From the NCBI GenBank assembly GCA_029976065.1, contig JARKNV010000035.1, positions 1 through 64,000 of the forward strand: a DNA stretch of 64,000 bases, in the 5' to 3' direction. Under the pieces are notes generated by a model. The model was not told the origin of the DNA. It worked only from the letters and a program-made list of their open reading frames with translations, and ran no database searches. Numbering within the stretch: position 1 is the stretch's first letter; every line of letters starts with the position of its first letter. The position numbers and the translations under genes are program-made. This document shows positions 31,109-39,192 of the stretch, one piece after another. Source of the stretch: Selenomonadales bacterium (lineage in GTDB: Bacteria > Bacillota > Negativicutes > Sporomusales > UBA7701).

Positions 31109-31603
31109 GTGGCAGGCACCGAACTGATCATCACCGTCGCGGCGACGGTCGCAACCCTGCTGCTCCTCATCTTCGCCGTCGACTGGCGCTACTTCCGCGA
31201 CTGGGTCGTAGTCTTCCTCTTCAAATGCACTCTCGATTTCATCTGGGGCAGCCCGGTAGTCGCCATGAAAATGATCGAATACCCCGACCGCATCCTGCCC
31301 CACTACTACGACACGAGCATCCTCTTCGAGCTGTGGGTCTTCCCCGTCCTCTGCATCCTCTACAACCAGATCACCCGCACGCGCGGCCTCACGGCCATCG
31401 TCGGCTACGCCTTCCTCTTCAGCGCCGGCATCGTCGCCCTCGAATACCCCATCGAACGCTACACCGACCTCATCGAATACAAAAACTGGACCTGGTTCAC
31501 CAGCCTCTACACCCTCATCCTCACCTTCCTCATGTCCCGGACCTTCATCGCCTTCTTCCGCTGGGGGTGCGACCGCTTCGGCCCCGGCCCCTTCAGACGC
31601 TGA
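31109..31603 (+). CDS. Small polytopic membrane protein (possibly CBO0543-like)
   Basis: 164 residues with about four or five helices. DWRYFRDWVVVFLFKCTLDF, YYDTSILFELWVFPVLCILY and WTWFTSLYTLILTFLMSRTF are the main segments. The pattern recalls CBO0543-family proteins of spore-forming Firmicutes, an assignment from memory. Starts at GTG 31109 with GAGGGGGCTGTATCC; the frame is open further upstream but there it merely shadows the AhpD-like gene. Confidence 0.7.
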   Translation: MAGTELIITVAATVATLLLLIFAVDWRYFRDWVVVFLFKCTLDFIWGSPVVAMKMIEYPDRILPHYYDTSILFELWVFPVLCILYNQITRTRGLTAIVGYAFLFSAGIVALEYPIERYTDLIEYKNWTWFTSLYTLILTFLMSRTFIAFFRWGCDRFGPGPFRR

Positions 31604-31610
31604 CGCTGAT

Positions 31611-31640
31611 AAACCCTGCGCGTTCCGCGCAGGGTTTATT
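31611..31640 (+). terminator. Terminator after the membrane protein
   Basis: AAACCCTGCGCG / CGCGCAGGGTTT stem followed by ATTTA. Confidence 0.85.
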
Positions 31641-31791
31641 TACGGCTGATAAGACCCCTCCCGGCAACCAGCGGCGTTGCCCCGCCGTCAAGGAGGATTT
31701 TTCCTGCACGATAGGGAAATTGTTTATCGAATAATTCTGTCTTCTATCCGCCGGAAACAGACGAAACCCCCCGCACAAGGAGGATGGGAAC

Positions 31792-32568
31792 ATGACGCGT
31801 ATATTCCGGTGCGGCCTCTTCTGCCTCGCCCTGGCGGCGATGCTCCTCGCCCTGCCCGCCGCAGCCTTCGCCGACGGCATCTGGGTCACGACCGACAAAG
31901 GCTGCAAAGTATGGAACAGTCTGGGAATCTCCGACCATACCGCCACCTGGACCGGCGCCGCCGACGCCGACGGCTACGCCACCGGCAAAGGCATCCTGCA
32001 ATGGTATGCCAACAACAAACCCCTCTATAAATACGAAGGGGAAATGCTGAAAGGCAAACGCGAAGGCCAGGGAACCGAAACCTTCGCCTCTTCGGCCGCC
32101 AGCTTCGCAGGCACCTGGCGGGGCGATAAAATGCACGGCCGCGGCGTCTACCGCATGGAAAACGGCGACATATACGACGGCAACTGGGTGGAAGGCTTCC
32201 GGACAGGCCGGGGCACCCTCACCTGCCCTAACGGCGACCGCTACGAAGGCGAATGGCTCAAAGGCGAACGCAACGGCAAAGGCATTTTCGCCTGGGCCAA
32301 CGGCGACCGCTACGAAGGCGACTTCAAAAACAACGACTTCGCCGGCCGCGGCGTCTTCACCGGCGCCAACGGCGACCGCTACGAGGGCGACTGGGCCAAC
32401 GGCAAACTGCATGGCAAAGGCACCTACTGGTGGGCCAACGGCATCCGCTACGAAGGCGAGTGGGCCAACGGCGCCATGAACGGCTACGGCGTCTGCTACT
32501 TTACCAACGGCGCCGTCCAGAAAGGCCAATGGGCCAACGGCAAATTCGTCGGCGACAAGACAAAATAG
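31792..32568 (+). CDS. Secreted MORN-repeat protein
   Basis: 258 residues. The signal peptide is MTRIFRCGLFCLALAAMLLA followed by LPAAAFADG. Residues about 80-255 form at least seven MORN repeats, recognisable as NGDRYEGEW, KGKGIF-like turns and ANGDRYEGDF; several are nearly identical at DNA level (GGCGACCGCTACGAAGGCGA recurs). MORN repeats form extended hairpin sheets and often bind lipid or protein partners; in a diderm cell the likely place is periplasm or surface. AAGGAGGATGGGAAC precedes the ATG. Confidence 0.9.
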   Translation: MTRIFRCGLFCLALAAMLLALPAAAFADGIWVTTDKGCKVWNSLGISDHTATWTGAADADGYATGKGILQWYANNKPLYKYEGEMLKGKREGQGTETFASSAASFAGTWRGDKMHGRGVYRMENGDIYDGNWVEGFRTGRGTLTCPNGDRYEGEWLKGERNGKGIFAWANGDRYEGDFKNNDFAGRGVFTGANGDRYEGDWANGKLHGKGTYWWANGIRYEGEWANGAMNGYGVCYFTNGAVQKGQWANGKFVGDKTK

Positions 32569-32571
32569 CGC

Positions 32572-32604
32572 AAAACCCTGCGCAAAACATGCGCAGGGTT
32601 TTTT
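32572..32604. terminator. Terminator after the MORN gene
   Basis: AAAACCCTGCGCA / TGCGCAGGGTTTT with six Ts, between convergent genes. Confidence 0.9.
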
Positions 32605-32625
32605 GGTCTGCCGGTCCCGCCGGCG

Positions 32626-33216
32626 TCACAGGCCGAACTGGCAGCTGATGCCGGCGGCGAAAATATCCGCCATCATCAGCGCCTGCTTCTCGACCTTGTC
32701 GAACACCTCGATATCCCTGGCGTATTCGCCGGCGAGGCGGGCCACCGCCTCCGCCTTGGTCAGCGCCAGATGCTCGAACCACATCGCCTTCATCTCGTCC
32801 ACCCGCCAGAACGGATTGAGGTGATTGAGAAAACGGACGATATCCTCGCCGTTCGCGTACCAGCGCCGTTCCGCCTGCGCGGCGGCCGCCTTGTCGCCGG
32901 CCTTCGCCGCGGTCACCAGCGCGGCGGCGATCGTCAGGTGGTCCCGGAACAGCCCCGCCAGCGCCACCGCCGCCTCCCGGCCGTAGCAGCGTCCGAACGG
33001 CCGCGCCATATCGGACGCGTTGCGCAGCAGCCGCGCCGTCGTCGCCTCCAGATCGGGCGCCCCGGCGGCGATACTGATGATAACCAGCCTAGTCCAATAT
33101 ACGTGCTGCTCCCACAGCAGGCGAAACCGCTCACGCAGCCTCACCGCCGCGCCACTCAAACACATTTCGCCCCTAAAGCAGCCGGGAGCTTCCCGCCATG
33201 TCCCGTTCACAGCCAT
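32626..33216 (-). CDS. Hypothetical helical protein, 196 residues
   Basis: All-helical, no signal peptide. AAVRLRERFRLLWEQHVYWT, RLLRNASDMARPFGRCYGRE and FRDHLTIAAALVTAAKAGD are the clearest segments. The WxxHVxWT and FxxHLxIAxxL patterns, with histidines spaced on helices, resemble proteins often misnamed acetylglutamate kinase; there is no kinase fold here. A metal- or ligand-binding helical bundle is an inference. The start could be 33216 (GAGGGGAGGG) or ATG 33165. Confidence 0.6.
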   Translation of the reverse strand: MAVNGTWREAPGCFRGEMCLSGAAVRLRERFRLLWEQHVYWTRLVIISIAAGAPDLEATTARLLRNASDMARPFGRCYGREAAVALAGLFRDHLTIAAALVTAAKAGDKAAAAQAERRWYANGEDIVRFLNHLNPFWRVDEMKAMWFEHLALTKAEAVARLAGEYARDIEVFDKVEKQALMMADIFAAGISCQFGL

Positions 33217-33287
33217 CCCTCCCCTCATCTGCTACATACTATGCGAACGCCGGCGACCGCGCCACGCCCGGGCCCGCGCCCGCCCCA

Positions 33288-33319
33288 TGCAAAAACCCCT
33301 GCGCCACTGCGCAGGGGTT
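33288..33319 (-). terminator. Terminator of the LivJ-type gene
   Basis: AACCCCTGCGC / GCGCAGGGGTT stem, loop CACT, T-run on the minus strand. Confidence 0.9.
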
Positions 33320-33333
33320 CTCATCTTCCGGCT

Positions 33334-34500
33334 CTACGGATTGACCGTTGCCTTATACACCTGTTTGCCGTCCTTGAACTCGATAATCACCGCGCCCTTG
33401 ACCGCGTCGTGGGACTCGTTCAGCGTCAGCTTGCCGGTCACGCCCTCGAAACCCTTGGTAGCGGCCAGCGCTTCCCGGATCTTGGCCGGCTCGGTGCTGT
33501 TGGCCCGTTTGATGGCGTCCACCAGTACACACGCCGCGTCATAGCCGAGCACTGCCATCGCGTCGGGCACCTGGCCGTATTCCTTCTTGTACGCCTCCAC
33601 GAACGCCTTCGACTTCGGGCTGGTATCCTCGACCGAATAATGGTTCGTAAAATAAGCCCCGTTCAAAGCCGCCGCGCTGGCAATATCCGGCAGCTTGGGC
33701 GAATCCCAGCCGTCGCCGCCCACAACCGGAACGGTGATCCCCAATTCGCGGGCCTGCTTGATGATCTTACCAACCTCTTCGTAATAGCCGGGCACATAAA
33801 TCATCTCGGGGTTGCCGGCCTTGACCTTGGTCAGAATGGGCTTGAAATCCTGGTCCTTCTGCTGGTAAGCCTCCTCGCCGAGAATCGTGCCGCCGCCCTT
33901 CACGAACGCCTCCTTGAAAAACTGCGACAGGCCCTTGCTGTAGTCGCTGGAGCTGTCGACCAGCACCGCCACCTTCTTAACCTTCAGCGTATTCAACGCG
34001 AAATTGGCGCCGACCGTCCCCTGGAACGGATCGATGAAGCATACGCGGAAGGTGTAATCCTTCACCTTGCCCGTTTTCTCGTCCACCGTAACCTTCGGAT
34101 TGGTAGGAGCCGCGCCCACCAAGGGAATCTTGCTGGCCTCCGCCACCGTCGACGCGGCGATCGCGTTGGAACTCGTCGTAAACCCGGTCACCGCCACAAC
34201 CTTATCCTGGGTGATGACCTTGGTAATGGCATTGGTCGACTCGGCCGGCTCGCCCTTATTGTCGGCCATAACCGCCTTGATCTGCTTGCCCAGCACGCCG
34301 CCGTTGGCATTGATCTCCTTGAACGCCAGCTTGGCGCCGTTGCTGGCCGCCTGGCCGAAAGTCGCGGTTCCGCCGGTAAGCTCGTACACAACGCCGATTT
34401 TAATCTCGTTACTGGTGCCGCCGCCGCAACCGGCGACCAGAGCGGCGAACAGGAAGATCGCGGCAACCGCCGCCGCCATTTTGCGATACTGTCTCCTCAT
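33334..34500 (-). CDS. Branched-chain amino-acid-type ABC solute-binding lipoprotein
   Basis: 388 residues with a lipoprotein signal (AAAVAAIFLFAALVAGCGGG, lipobox LVAGC). The LivJ-family core shows IKIGVVYELTGGTATFGQAA, GAKLAFKEINANGGVLGKQI and VLGYDAACVLVDAIKRA. It should bind an amino acid or small organic acid outside the inner membrane. No LivHMGF permease or ATPase genes are adjacent, so it is an orphan in this window. Upstream is a candidate attenuator and a 17-bp-spaced promoter. Confidence 0.93.
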   Translation of the reverse strand: MRRQYRKMAAAVAAIFLFAALVAGCGGGTSNEIKIGVVYELTGGTATFGQAASNGAKLAFKEINANGGVLGKQIKAVMADNKGEPAESTNAITKVITQDKVVAVTGFTTSSNAIAASTVAEASKIPLVGAAPTNPKVTVDEKTGKVKDYTFRVCFIDPFQGTVGANFALNTLKVKKVAVLVDSSSDYSKGLSQFFKEAFVKGGGTILGEEAYQQKDQDFKPILTKVKAGNPEMIYVPGYYEEVGKIIKQARELGITVPVVGGDGWDSPKLPDIASAAALNGAYFTNHYSVEDTSPKSKAFVEAYKKEYGQVPDAMAVLGYDAACVLVDAIKRANSTEPAKIREALAATKGFEGVTGKLTLNESHDAVKGAVIIEFKDGKQVYKATVNP

Positions 34501-34582
34501 TAACCATAACCCTCCCCAAAATTTGCTGCTTACGGATTCCCGGCCCCTGCCGCCCTTTCGACCTCCCTTCCCGCGCGATTAG

Positions 34583-34646
34583 CAAAAAAGAAAAGGCTTT
34601 TTAGCAAGCGATTGGCATCGCTTTCTAAAAAGCCGCGTTGCTTTTT
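34583..34646 (-). promoter_or_regulatory. Candidate attenuator in the LivJ-type gene leader
   Basis: On the minus strand an 18-bp hairpin (34595-34634; arms GGCTTTTTAGAAAGCGAT and its near complement, one mismatch, loop GCCA) is followed by TTTTCTTTTTT, a strong terminator. An alternative hairpin TAAAAAGC / GCTTTTTA (about 34627-34646) uses the same GCTTTTTA bases, so the two exclude each other. It ends about 83 bp before the start codon. Confidence 0.6.
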
Positions 34647-34670
34647 AACAATTGTCCCTTATAGTTAGAC

Positions 34671-34699
34671 ATTCTATTACATTATTTTTGATAACGCAA
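34671..34699 (-). promoter_or_regulatory. Promoter of the LivJ-type gene
   Basis: Minus strand: TTGCGT (34694-34699), 17-bp spacer, TAGAAT (34671-34676); predicts a leader of about 165 nt containing the attenuator. Confidence 0.55.
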
Positions 34700-34772
34700 G
34701 TATTTTTGCTAATATATTTTTTAGTTTACAAAAAGCGTTTTTCACAATCGCCCGCCCGTCCCTCCCGAAATC

Positions 34773-34826
34773 TTGACAAATCCCTATAACAACGTTATAC
34801 TGATGCCATAATATAACAGCGTTATA
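34773..34826 (+). promoter_or_regulatory. Promoter with two TetR-type operators
   Basis: TTGACA (34773-34778), 17-bp spacer, TATACT (34796-34801). Two perfect-armed palindromes TATAACNNCGTTATA-type lie at 34785-34799 (spacer/-10) and 34812-34826 (transcription start), centres 27 bp apart. The first TetR gene downstream, at 36235, is the obvious candidate repressor. Confidence 0.8.
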
Positions 34827-34858
34827 GAGCCGCCACCCGCGGCCAAGGAGGCAAACCC

Positions 34859-36238
34859 ATGGAAATCCTCGTGCTCAGCGGCAGCCCCAAGGGCGATCTC
34901 AGCGTCACCCTGCAGTACGTCGCCTACCTCGCCAAAAAAATCCCCGCCCATAAATTCTCCGTCGTCCATGTCGCCCAACAATGCCGGCAACTCGAAAACG
35001 ACCCCGCCGCCTTCGCCGCCGTCGTCGACCGGGTCCGCCGGGCCGACGCCGTCCTGTGGGCCTTCCCCCTCTACTACCTCCTCGTCCACGGCTCGTACAA
35101 GCGCTTCATCGAGCTCATCGGCGAGCGCGGCGCGCAGGACGCCTTCCGCGGCAAATACGCCGCCTCCCTCTCCACCTCCATCCGCTTCTTCGACCACACC
35201 GCCCACAACTACATCAACGCCGTCGCCGACGACCTGGAAATGCGCTACTTCGGCCGCTACTCCGCCAAAATGAACGACCTCTTCGACCCGGCCGAGCGGG
35301 CCCGCCTTCTCGCCTTTACGGAAAACTTCCTCGCCGCCGCCGCCCACGGCCACCCCACCGCCCGCGCCTACCGGCCGCTCGACCCCGTCGCCCGCCGCTA
35401 CACCCCCGGCCCGGCCGCCGCCCCTGTCGACACCGGCGGCAAAAAAGTCCTCATCGTCAGCGACGCCGGCCCCGACCAGCCCAACCTCACCGCCATGGTC
35501 GCGCGGCTGGCAGCCGCCTTCCGCGGCCCGGTCGAAACAATCAACCTCGGCGACCTCGACATCAAAGGCGGCTGCCTCGGCTGCTGCCGCTGCTCCTATG
35601 ACAACACCTGCGTCTATCAAGGCAAGGACGGCTTCAACGCCTTCTACGACGAAAAAGTCCGCCCCGCCGACATCGTCGTCTACGCCGGCGCCATCCGCGA
35701 CCGCTACCTCTCATCCCGCTGGAAGACCTACTTCGACCGCACCTTCTTCAACAACCACGTCTCCACCCTCAGCGGCAAACAATTCGCCTTCCTCGTCAGC
35801 GGCCCGCTAGCCCAGAACGCCAACCTCCGGCAAATCCTCGAAGCCTACGGCGAATTCCAGCAAACCGGCTTCCTCGGCATCGTCACCGACGAAGGCTCCT
35901 CCCCCGAAACCGACGCCCTCCTGGACCGCCTGGCCGCCGCCGCCGTCGAGCAGTCCGCGCGCGGCTACCTCCCGCCGCCTTCCTTCCTCGGCGTCGCCGG
36001 CCGCAAGCTCTTCCGCGACGAAATCTGGGCCAGGATGCGCTTCCCCTTCGTCGCCGACCACCGTTACTACCAAGCCAACGGCTACTACGACTTCCCCCAG
36101 CGCGAATGGGGCGTCCGCCTCCGCACCCTCTTCATGTACTGGCTGGCCCATATCCCCGCCGTCCGCAAAGAAATCTACGGCCCCAGAATGACCGAGCACA
36201 TGGTCGCCCCCCTCAGAAAGCTGGTCGCCAAACTATGA
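34859..36238 (+). CDS. Two-domain flavodoxin-fold NAD(P)H oxidoreductase
   Basis: 459 residues made of two tandem flavodoxin-like units: one starting MEILVLSGSPKGDLSVTLQY, the other near residue 195 (KKVLIVSDAGPDQPN). The second has the FMN-reductase Cys region GGCLGCCRCSYDNTC and ADIVVYAGAIRDRYLSSRWK. The C-terminal 100 residues form an extra domain (FPFVADHRYYQANGYYDFPQ). It probably transfers electrons via FMN to an unknown acceptor. GGAGGCAAACCC precedes the ATG, and it is the first gene of the TetR-controlled operon. Confidence 0.82.
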   Translation: MEILVLSGSPKGDLSVTLQYVAYLAKKIPAHKFSVVHVAQQCRQLENDPAAFAAVVDRVRRADAVLWAFPLYYLLVHGSYKRFIELIGERGAQDAFRGKYAASLSTSIRFFDHTAHNYINAVADDLEMRYFGRYSAKMNDLFDPAERARLLAFTENFLAAAAHGHPTARAYRPLDPVARRYTPGPAAAPVDTGGKKVLIVSDAGPDQPNLTAMVARLAAAFRGPVETINLGDLDIKGGCLGCCRCSYDNTCVYQGKDGFNAFYDEKVRPADIVVYAGAIRDRYLSSRWKTYFDRTFFNNHVSTLSGKQFAFLVSGPLAQNANLRQILEAYGEFQQTGFLGIVTDEGSSPETDALLDRLAAAAVEQSARGYLPPPSFLGVAGRKLFRDEIWARMRFPFVADHRYYQANGYYDFPQREWGVRLRTLFMYWLAHIPAVRKEIYGPRMTEHMVAPLRKLVAKL

Positions 36239-36870
36239 CCGCCCCCGGCAGCGACACCACCCGCGATGCCATCCTCGACGCCGCCCGCACCCTCTTCCTC
36301 ACCCGCGGCTACCACAAAACCTCCATGCGCACCATCGCCGGGGCCGTCGGCATCTCCACCGGCCCGCTCTACTTCCACTTCGCCAGCAAGGCCGAAATCT
36401 TCTTTCACATCTGCACCCAGAGCTACAGCCGCCTCCTCGCCGCCTTCGCCGCCGCGGCAGGCAGCGGCGAACACGCCGGCCTCAGGCTCAGGGCCATGTT
36501 CCTCGCCTACTGGGACTTCTTCGCCACCGAGCCCGAGCTGTTCGCCATCCTCCACCTCGCCGAAAACCCCATGGCCGGCATCGACCTGCCGCCTGACCTG
36601 CGGCAAAAGCTCGCCGGCGGCCACCGCCGGATCATCGCCGTCATGGAAGACGTCATCGCCGAAGGCATCGCCGCCGGCCAGCTCAGGGCCTTCGACCCGT
36701 CCACCCTTGCCCTCTTCCTCCACGCCGTCGCCGAAGGCGTCTTTCAGGCCCTCCGCAGCGGCGCCCTCGACGACGCCGGCACCGGCCTCGACGCCATGAT
36801 CGCCACCGCCGTCGGCGTCATCGGCCACGGCATGGTCCTCCTCCCCCCGCCGCCCGACAACGCCTGCTAA
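36235..36870 (+). CDS. TetR/AcrR-family repressor
   Basis: 211 residues. The N-terminal HTH is complete: ILDAARTLFLTRGYHKTSMR, TIAGAVGISTGPLYFHFASK. The ligand-binding helical domain follows (about 70-205). Its ATG overlaps the flavodoxin-fold gene's stop (ATGA), so the two are translationally coupled and autoregulation through the 34785/34812 operators is likely. The ligand is unknown. Confidence 0.92.
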   Translation: MTAPGSDTTRDAILDAARTLFLTRGYHKTSMRTIAGAVGISTGPLYFHFASKAEIFFHICTQSYSRLLAAFAAAAGSGEHAGLRLRAMFLAYWDFFATEPELFAILHLAENPMAGIDLPPDLRQKLAGGHRRIIAVMEDVIAEGIAAGQLRAFDPSTLALFLHAVAEGVFQALRSGALDDAGTGLDAMIATAVGVIGHGMVLLPPPPDNAC

Positions 36871-36881
36871 GGAGGGATAAC

Positions 36882-37343
36882 GTGCCCCAGAAAAACACCA
36901 TCTTCGGCGTCGGTCCCAAACTCGTCGCCGCCACCGCCGCCTACTTCCTCCTCGTCCTCTGGCTCGGCGCCCTCGCCGGCCTGCCGCCCATCGCCGCCGA
37001 TCCCTATTGGCTGCGGGCCGCCGGCCTCCTCCTCCTCGCCGTCGCCGCCGTCCTGTGGCTCATCCTCGCCCGCACCGTCGTCAGAATCTACAAACTCGGC
37101 CGCCTCTACCGCCAAGGCTTCTACGCATACTGCCGCCACCCCCTCTACGCCAACTACATCCTCCTCGCCATCCCCGGCTTTGGCCTGCTCGCCAACTCCT
37201 GGGCCGCCCTCACCGCCATCCCCGTCGCCCTCCTCATCTTCCGCCGCCTCATCCGCGAAGAAGAACGAGGCCTCGTCGCCGCCTTCGGCGCGGAATACGA
37301 ACAATACCGGCGCGAAGTCAACGCCCTCTTTCCCAAACTCTGA
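36882..37343 (+). CDS. Isoprenylcysteine carboxyl methyltransferase-family membrane protein
   Basis: 153 residues with four hydrophobic helices and the ICMT/PEMT SAM-binding signature: FYAYCRHPLYANYILLAIPG (RHPxY) and the C-terminal REEERGLVAAFGAEYEQYRR. Bacterial members methylate unknown small substrates or lipids. Start GTG 36882 with AAGGAGGGATAAC. Third gene of the operon, 11 bp after tetR. Confidence 0.87.
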   Translation: MPQKNTIFGVGPKLVAATAAYFLLVLWLGALAGLPPIAADPYWLRAAGLLLLAVAAVLWLILARTVVRIYKLGRLYRQGFYAYCRHPLYANYILLAIPGFGLLANSWAALTAIPVALLIFRRLIREEERGLVAAFGAEYEQYRREVNALFPKL

Positions 37344-37357
37344 CTAAGGAAGATATG

Positions 37358-38239
37358 ATGAACGAAAAAATAACCGACGTCACCGCCGGCCGGGGCGGCA
37401 AAACCTTTCTCCTCGCCGGCCGGGACAAAACCGCCCTCGTCGACACCGGCATGGCCTTCTGCGCCCCCGCCCTCATCGCCGGCCTCAAAGCGCGCCTCGC
37501 CGGCCGGCCGCTCGACTACATCCTCGCCAGCCACTCCCACTACGACCACATCGGCGCCGTTCCCTACCTCCGCCGCGAATGGCCCGCCGTCAAAGTCCTC
37601 GGCGCCGAACACGCCGCTTACGTATTCACCCGCCGGCGGGCCCTCGAAACCATCCGCGCCCTCGGCGCCCAGGCCGCGGCCCTCTTCGGCGCCGGCGACC
37701 TCCCGCCCTACGACGACGCCCTGCTGAAAATCGACGCCGTCGTCGGCGAAGGCGGCAAACTCGACCTCGGCGGCCTCAGCGTAACAATCCTCGCCACCCC
37801 CGGCCACACCCGCTGCTCGCTCTCCTTCCTCGCCGCCGGCGGCACCCTCTTCGCCAGCGAATCCGCCGGCTACATGAGCGGCGGCCGGGTCTACCCCTCC
37901 TTCATCACCAGCAGCGCCGCCGCCCTCGCCGCCATCGAAAAATGCCGCCGTCTGAACCCCGCCGTCATCATCCCGCCCCATCACGGCCCCCTCGGCGACC
38001 GGGCCCGCGCCTCCTACTGGGACGACTGCGAGGCCGCCGTCCGCGCCGCCGTGGACTTCATCCTCCGCCACGCCCGCCAGGGCCGCGGCGAAGCAGAAAT
38101 CCTCGTCGCCTACGAACGGGACATGCGCGACGAGGGCAGCCGCCGCGAGCAGCCCCTCGCCGCCTTCCGCCTCAACGCCGAAAACATGATCCGCACCGTC
38201 CTGCGCGAAAACGGCCTATCCGCCCCGCCCGGACGTTAA
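37358..38239 (+). CDS. Metallo-beta-lactamase-fold hydrolase
   Basis: 293 residues. The metal-binding motif is ASHSHYDHIGAVPYL (HxHxDH); the further ligands ATPGHTRCSLSFL and PPHHGPLGD are present. MBL-fold enzymes include glyoxalase II, lactonases and thioesterases, so no substrate can be given. The start is ATG 37358 (AAGGA six bases upstream), with 37355 as alternative. Last gene of the TetR operon, followed by a terminator. Confidence 0.88.
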   Translation: MNEKITDVTAGRGGKTFLLAGRDKTALVDTGMAFCAPALIAGLKARLAGRPLDYILASHSHYDHIGAVPYLRREWPAVKVLGAEHAAYVFTRRRALETIRALGAQAAALFGAGDLPPYDDALLKIDAVVGEGGKLDLGGLSVTILATPGHTRCSLSFLAAGGTLFASESAGYMSGGRVYPSFITSSAAALAAIEKCRRLNPAVIIPPHHGPLGDRARASYWDDCEAAVRAAVDFILRHARQGRGEAEILVAYERDMRDEGSRREQPLAAFRLNAENMIRTVLRENGLSAPPGR

Positions 38240-38268
38240 TAAAGCCGCCATTATTTATGGCGGCTTTT
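38240..38268 (+). terminator. Terminator of the TetR-controlled operon
   Basis: AAAGCCGCCAT / ATGGCGGCTTT stem with TTTGTC, directly after the stop of the hydrolase gene. Confidence 0.9.
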
Positions 38269-38427
38269 GTCAATTCAATTCCTAAAAGTTATATCATGGA
38301 AAACAGAAATAAGCTATTATATAAAAGTAGACCGTTGCAAGAAAGGGAAAAGAGGTAAACAAAATTATCTCCTATAAAAATAGGCGCCGAACATGATTCT
38401 CAGGTTAACGTCAGAAATGAAAAGTAT

Positions 38428-39138
38428 TTGAGTTATTCCTCCGAGGGCTTTCATCTCGATTTTATCGGCGGCGGTTACTATTCAGCCATGCATATGCGGG
38501 TTTACACGTCCGGCGCCGGCGGTTACCAGTACCATCCCAGCATAAGGTTCTGCAAACTCGGATACAGCCTGCCGGCGACTTTGGAAGACGCCGCCGGAGA
38601 AAGCGGGCTGGTACCGATAAAAGACATCCTCCCTCCCGAGCTTCGCTCCACCATCGACAGTCAAATACAAGCATACAGGGACGAATTCGACCGCACGGTA
38701 AAAAAGGAATCGGATAAAGACAAGCAGCGCATCTCCGAAGCCGACCTGACACTGCGCCGCGCCGGTGGCCGCTGGCGGTTGATGGTGCCGCTGCAATTCA
38801 GCAACTGGAAGTATTCCCATAACTATTTCGTCTCTTTTCATCAAATCGACTGCCCTCTGCCGGAAAGCCTCGTAGGCCATAACGAACTGTGCATCCCCCT
38901 CGACGAAATCCGCAAGCGAATCCCCGACGCAACAGACGCCGTTTCCTCTCCGGACAACTGGATGCTTGTCGTGCAGACCCCCGATTCCCTGAAGGTCTAT
39001 ATCGATCCGCTCAAAAGCATAGAGAAACCGGTATTCGTCATTCCAATCAGCGACAGGGAAAAAATAGTCCTCAATCAGTGGTCACATGGAAAAGCACTGG
39101 CGAAGTGGGACGAAGATCTGACCGGATTATTAGAATAA
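38428..39138 (+). CDS. Hypothetical protein, 236 residues, uncertain 5' end
   Basis: No recognised family and no signal peptide. YSSEGFHLDFIGGGYYSAMH, GGRWRLMVPLQFSNWKY and WSHGKALAKWDEDLTGLLE are its clearest parts. The TTG at 38428 has no good ribosome site; the frame stays open back to a TAA at 38356 and the extra residues (KIGAEHDSQVNVRNEKYL) look protein-like. The 5' flank is markedly AT-rich, and codon use is less GC-biased than the neighbours. It may be acquired or have lost its original start. Confidence 0.6.
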   Translation: MSYSSEGFHLDFIGGGYYSAMHMRVYTSGAGGYQYHPSIRFCKLGYSLPATLEDAAGESGLVPIKDILPPELRSTIDSQIQAYRDEFDRTVKKESDKDKQRISEADLTLRRAGGRWRLMVPLQFSNWKYSHNYFVSFHQIDCPLPESLVGHNELCIPLDEIRKRIPDATDAVSSPDNWMLVVQTPDSLKVYIDPLKSIEKPVFVIPISDREKIVLNQWSHGKALAKWDEDLTGLLE

Positions 39139-39153
39139 AATATCCACCGCCAA

Positions 39154-39183
39154 AAGACCGGCCGGATTACTCCGGCCGGTCTT
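39154..39183. terminator. Bidirectional terminator
   Basis: AAGACCGGCCGGA / TCCGGCCGGTCTT with loop TTAC, between convergent genes; one of several with the ACCGGCCGG stem. Confidence 0.85.
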
Positions 39184-39192
39184 CTTCCCTCA

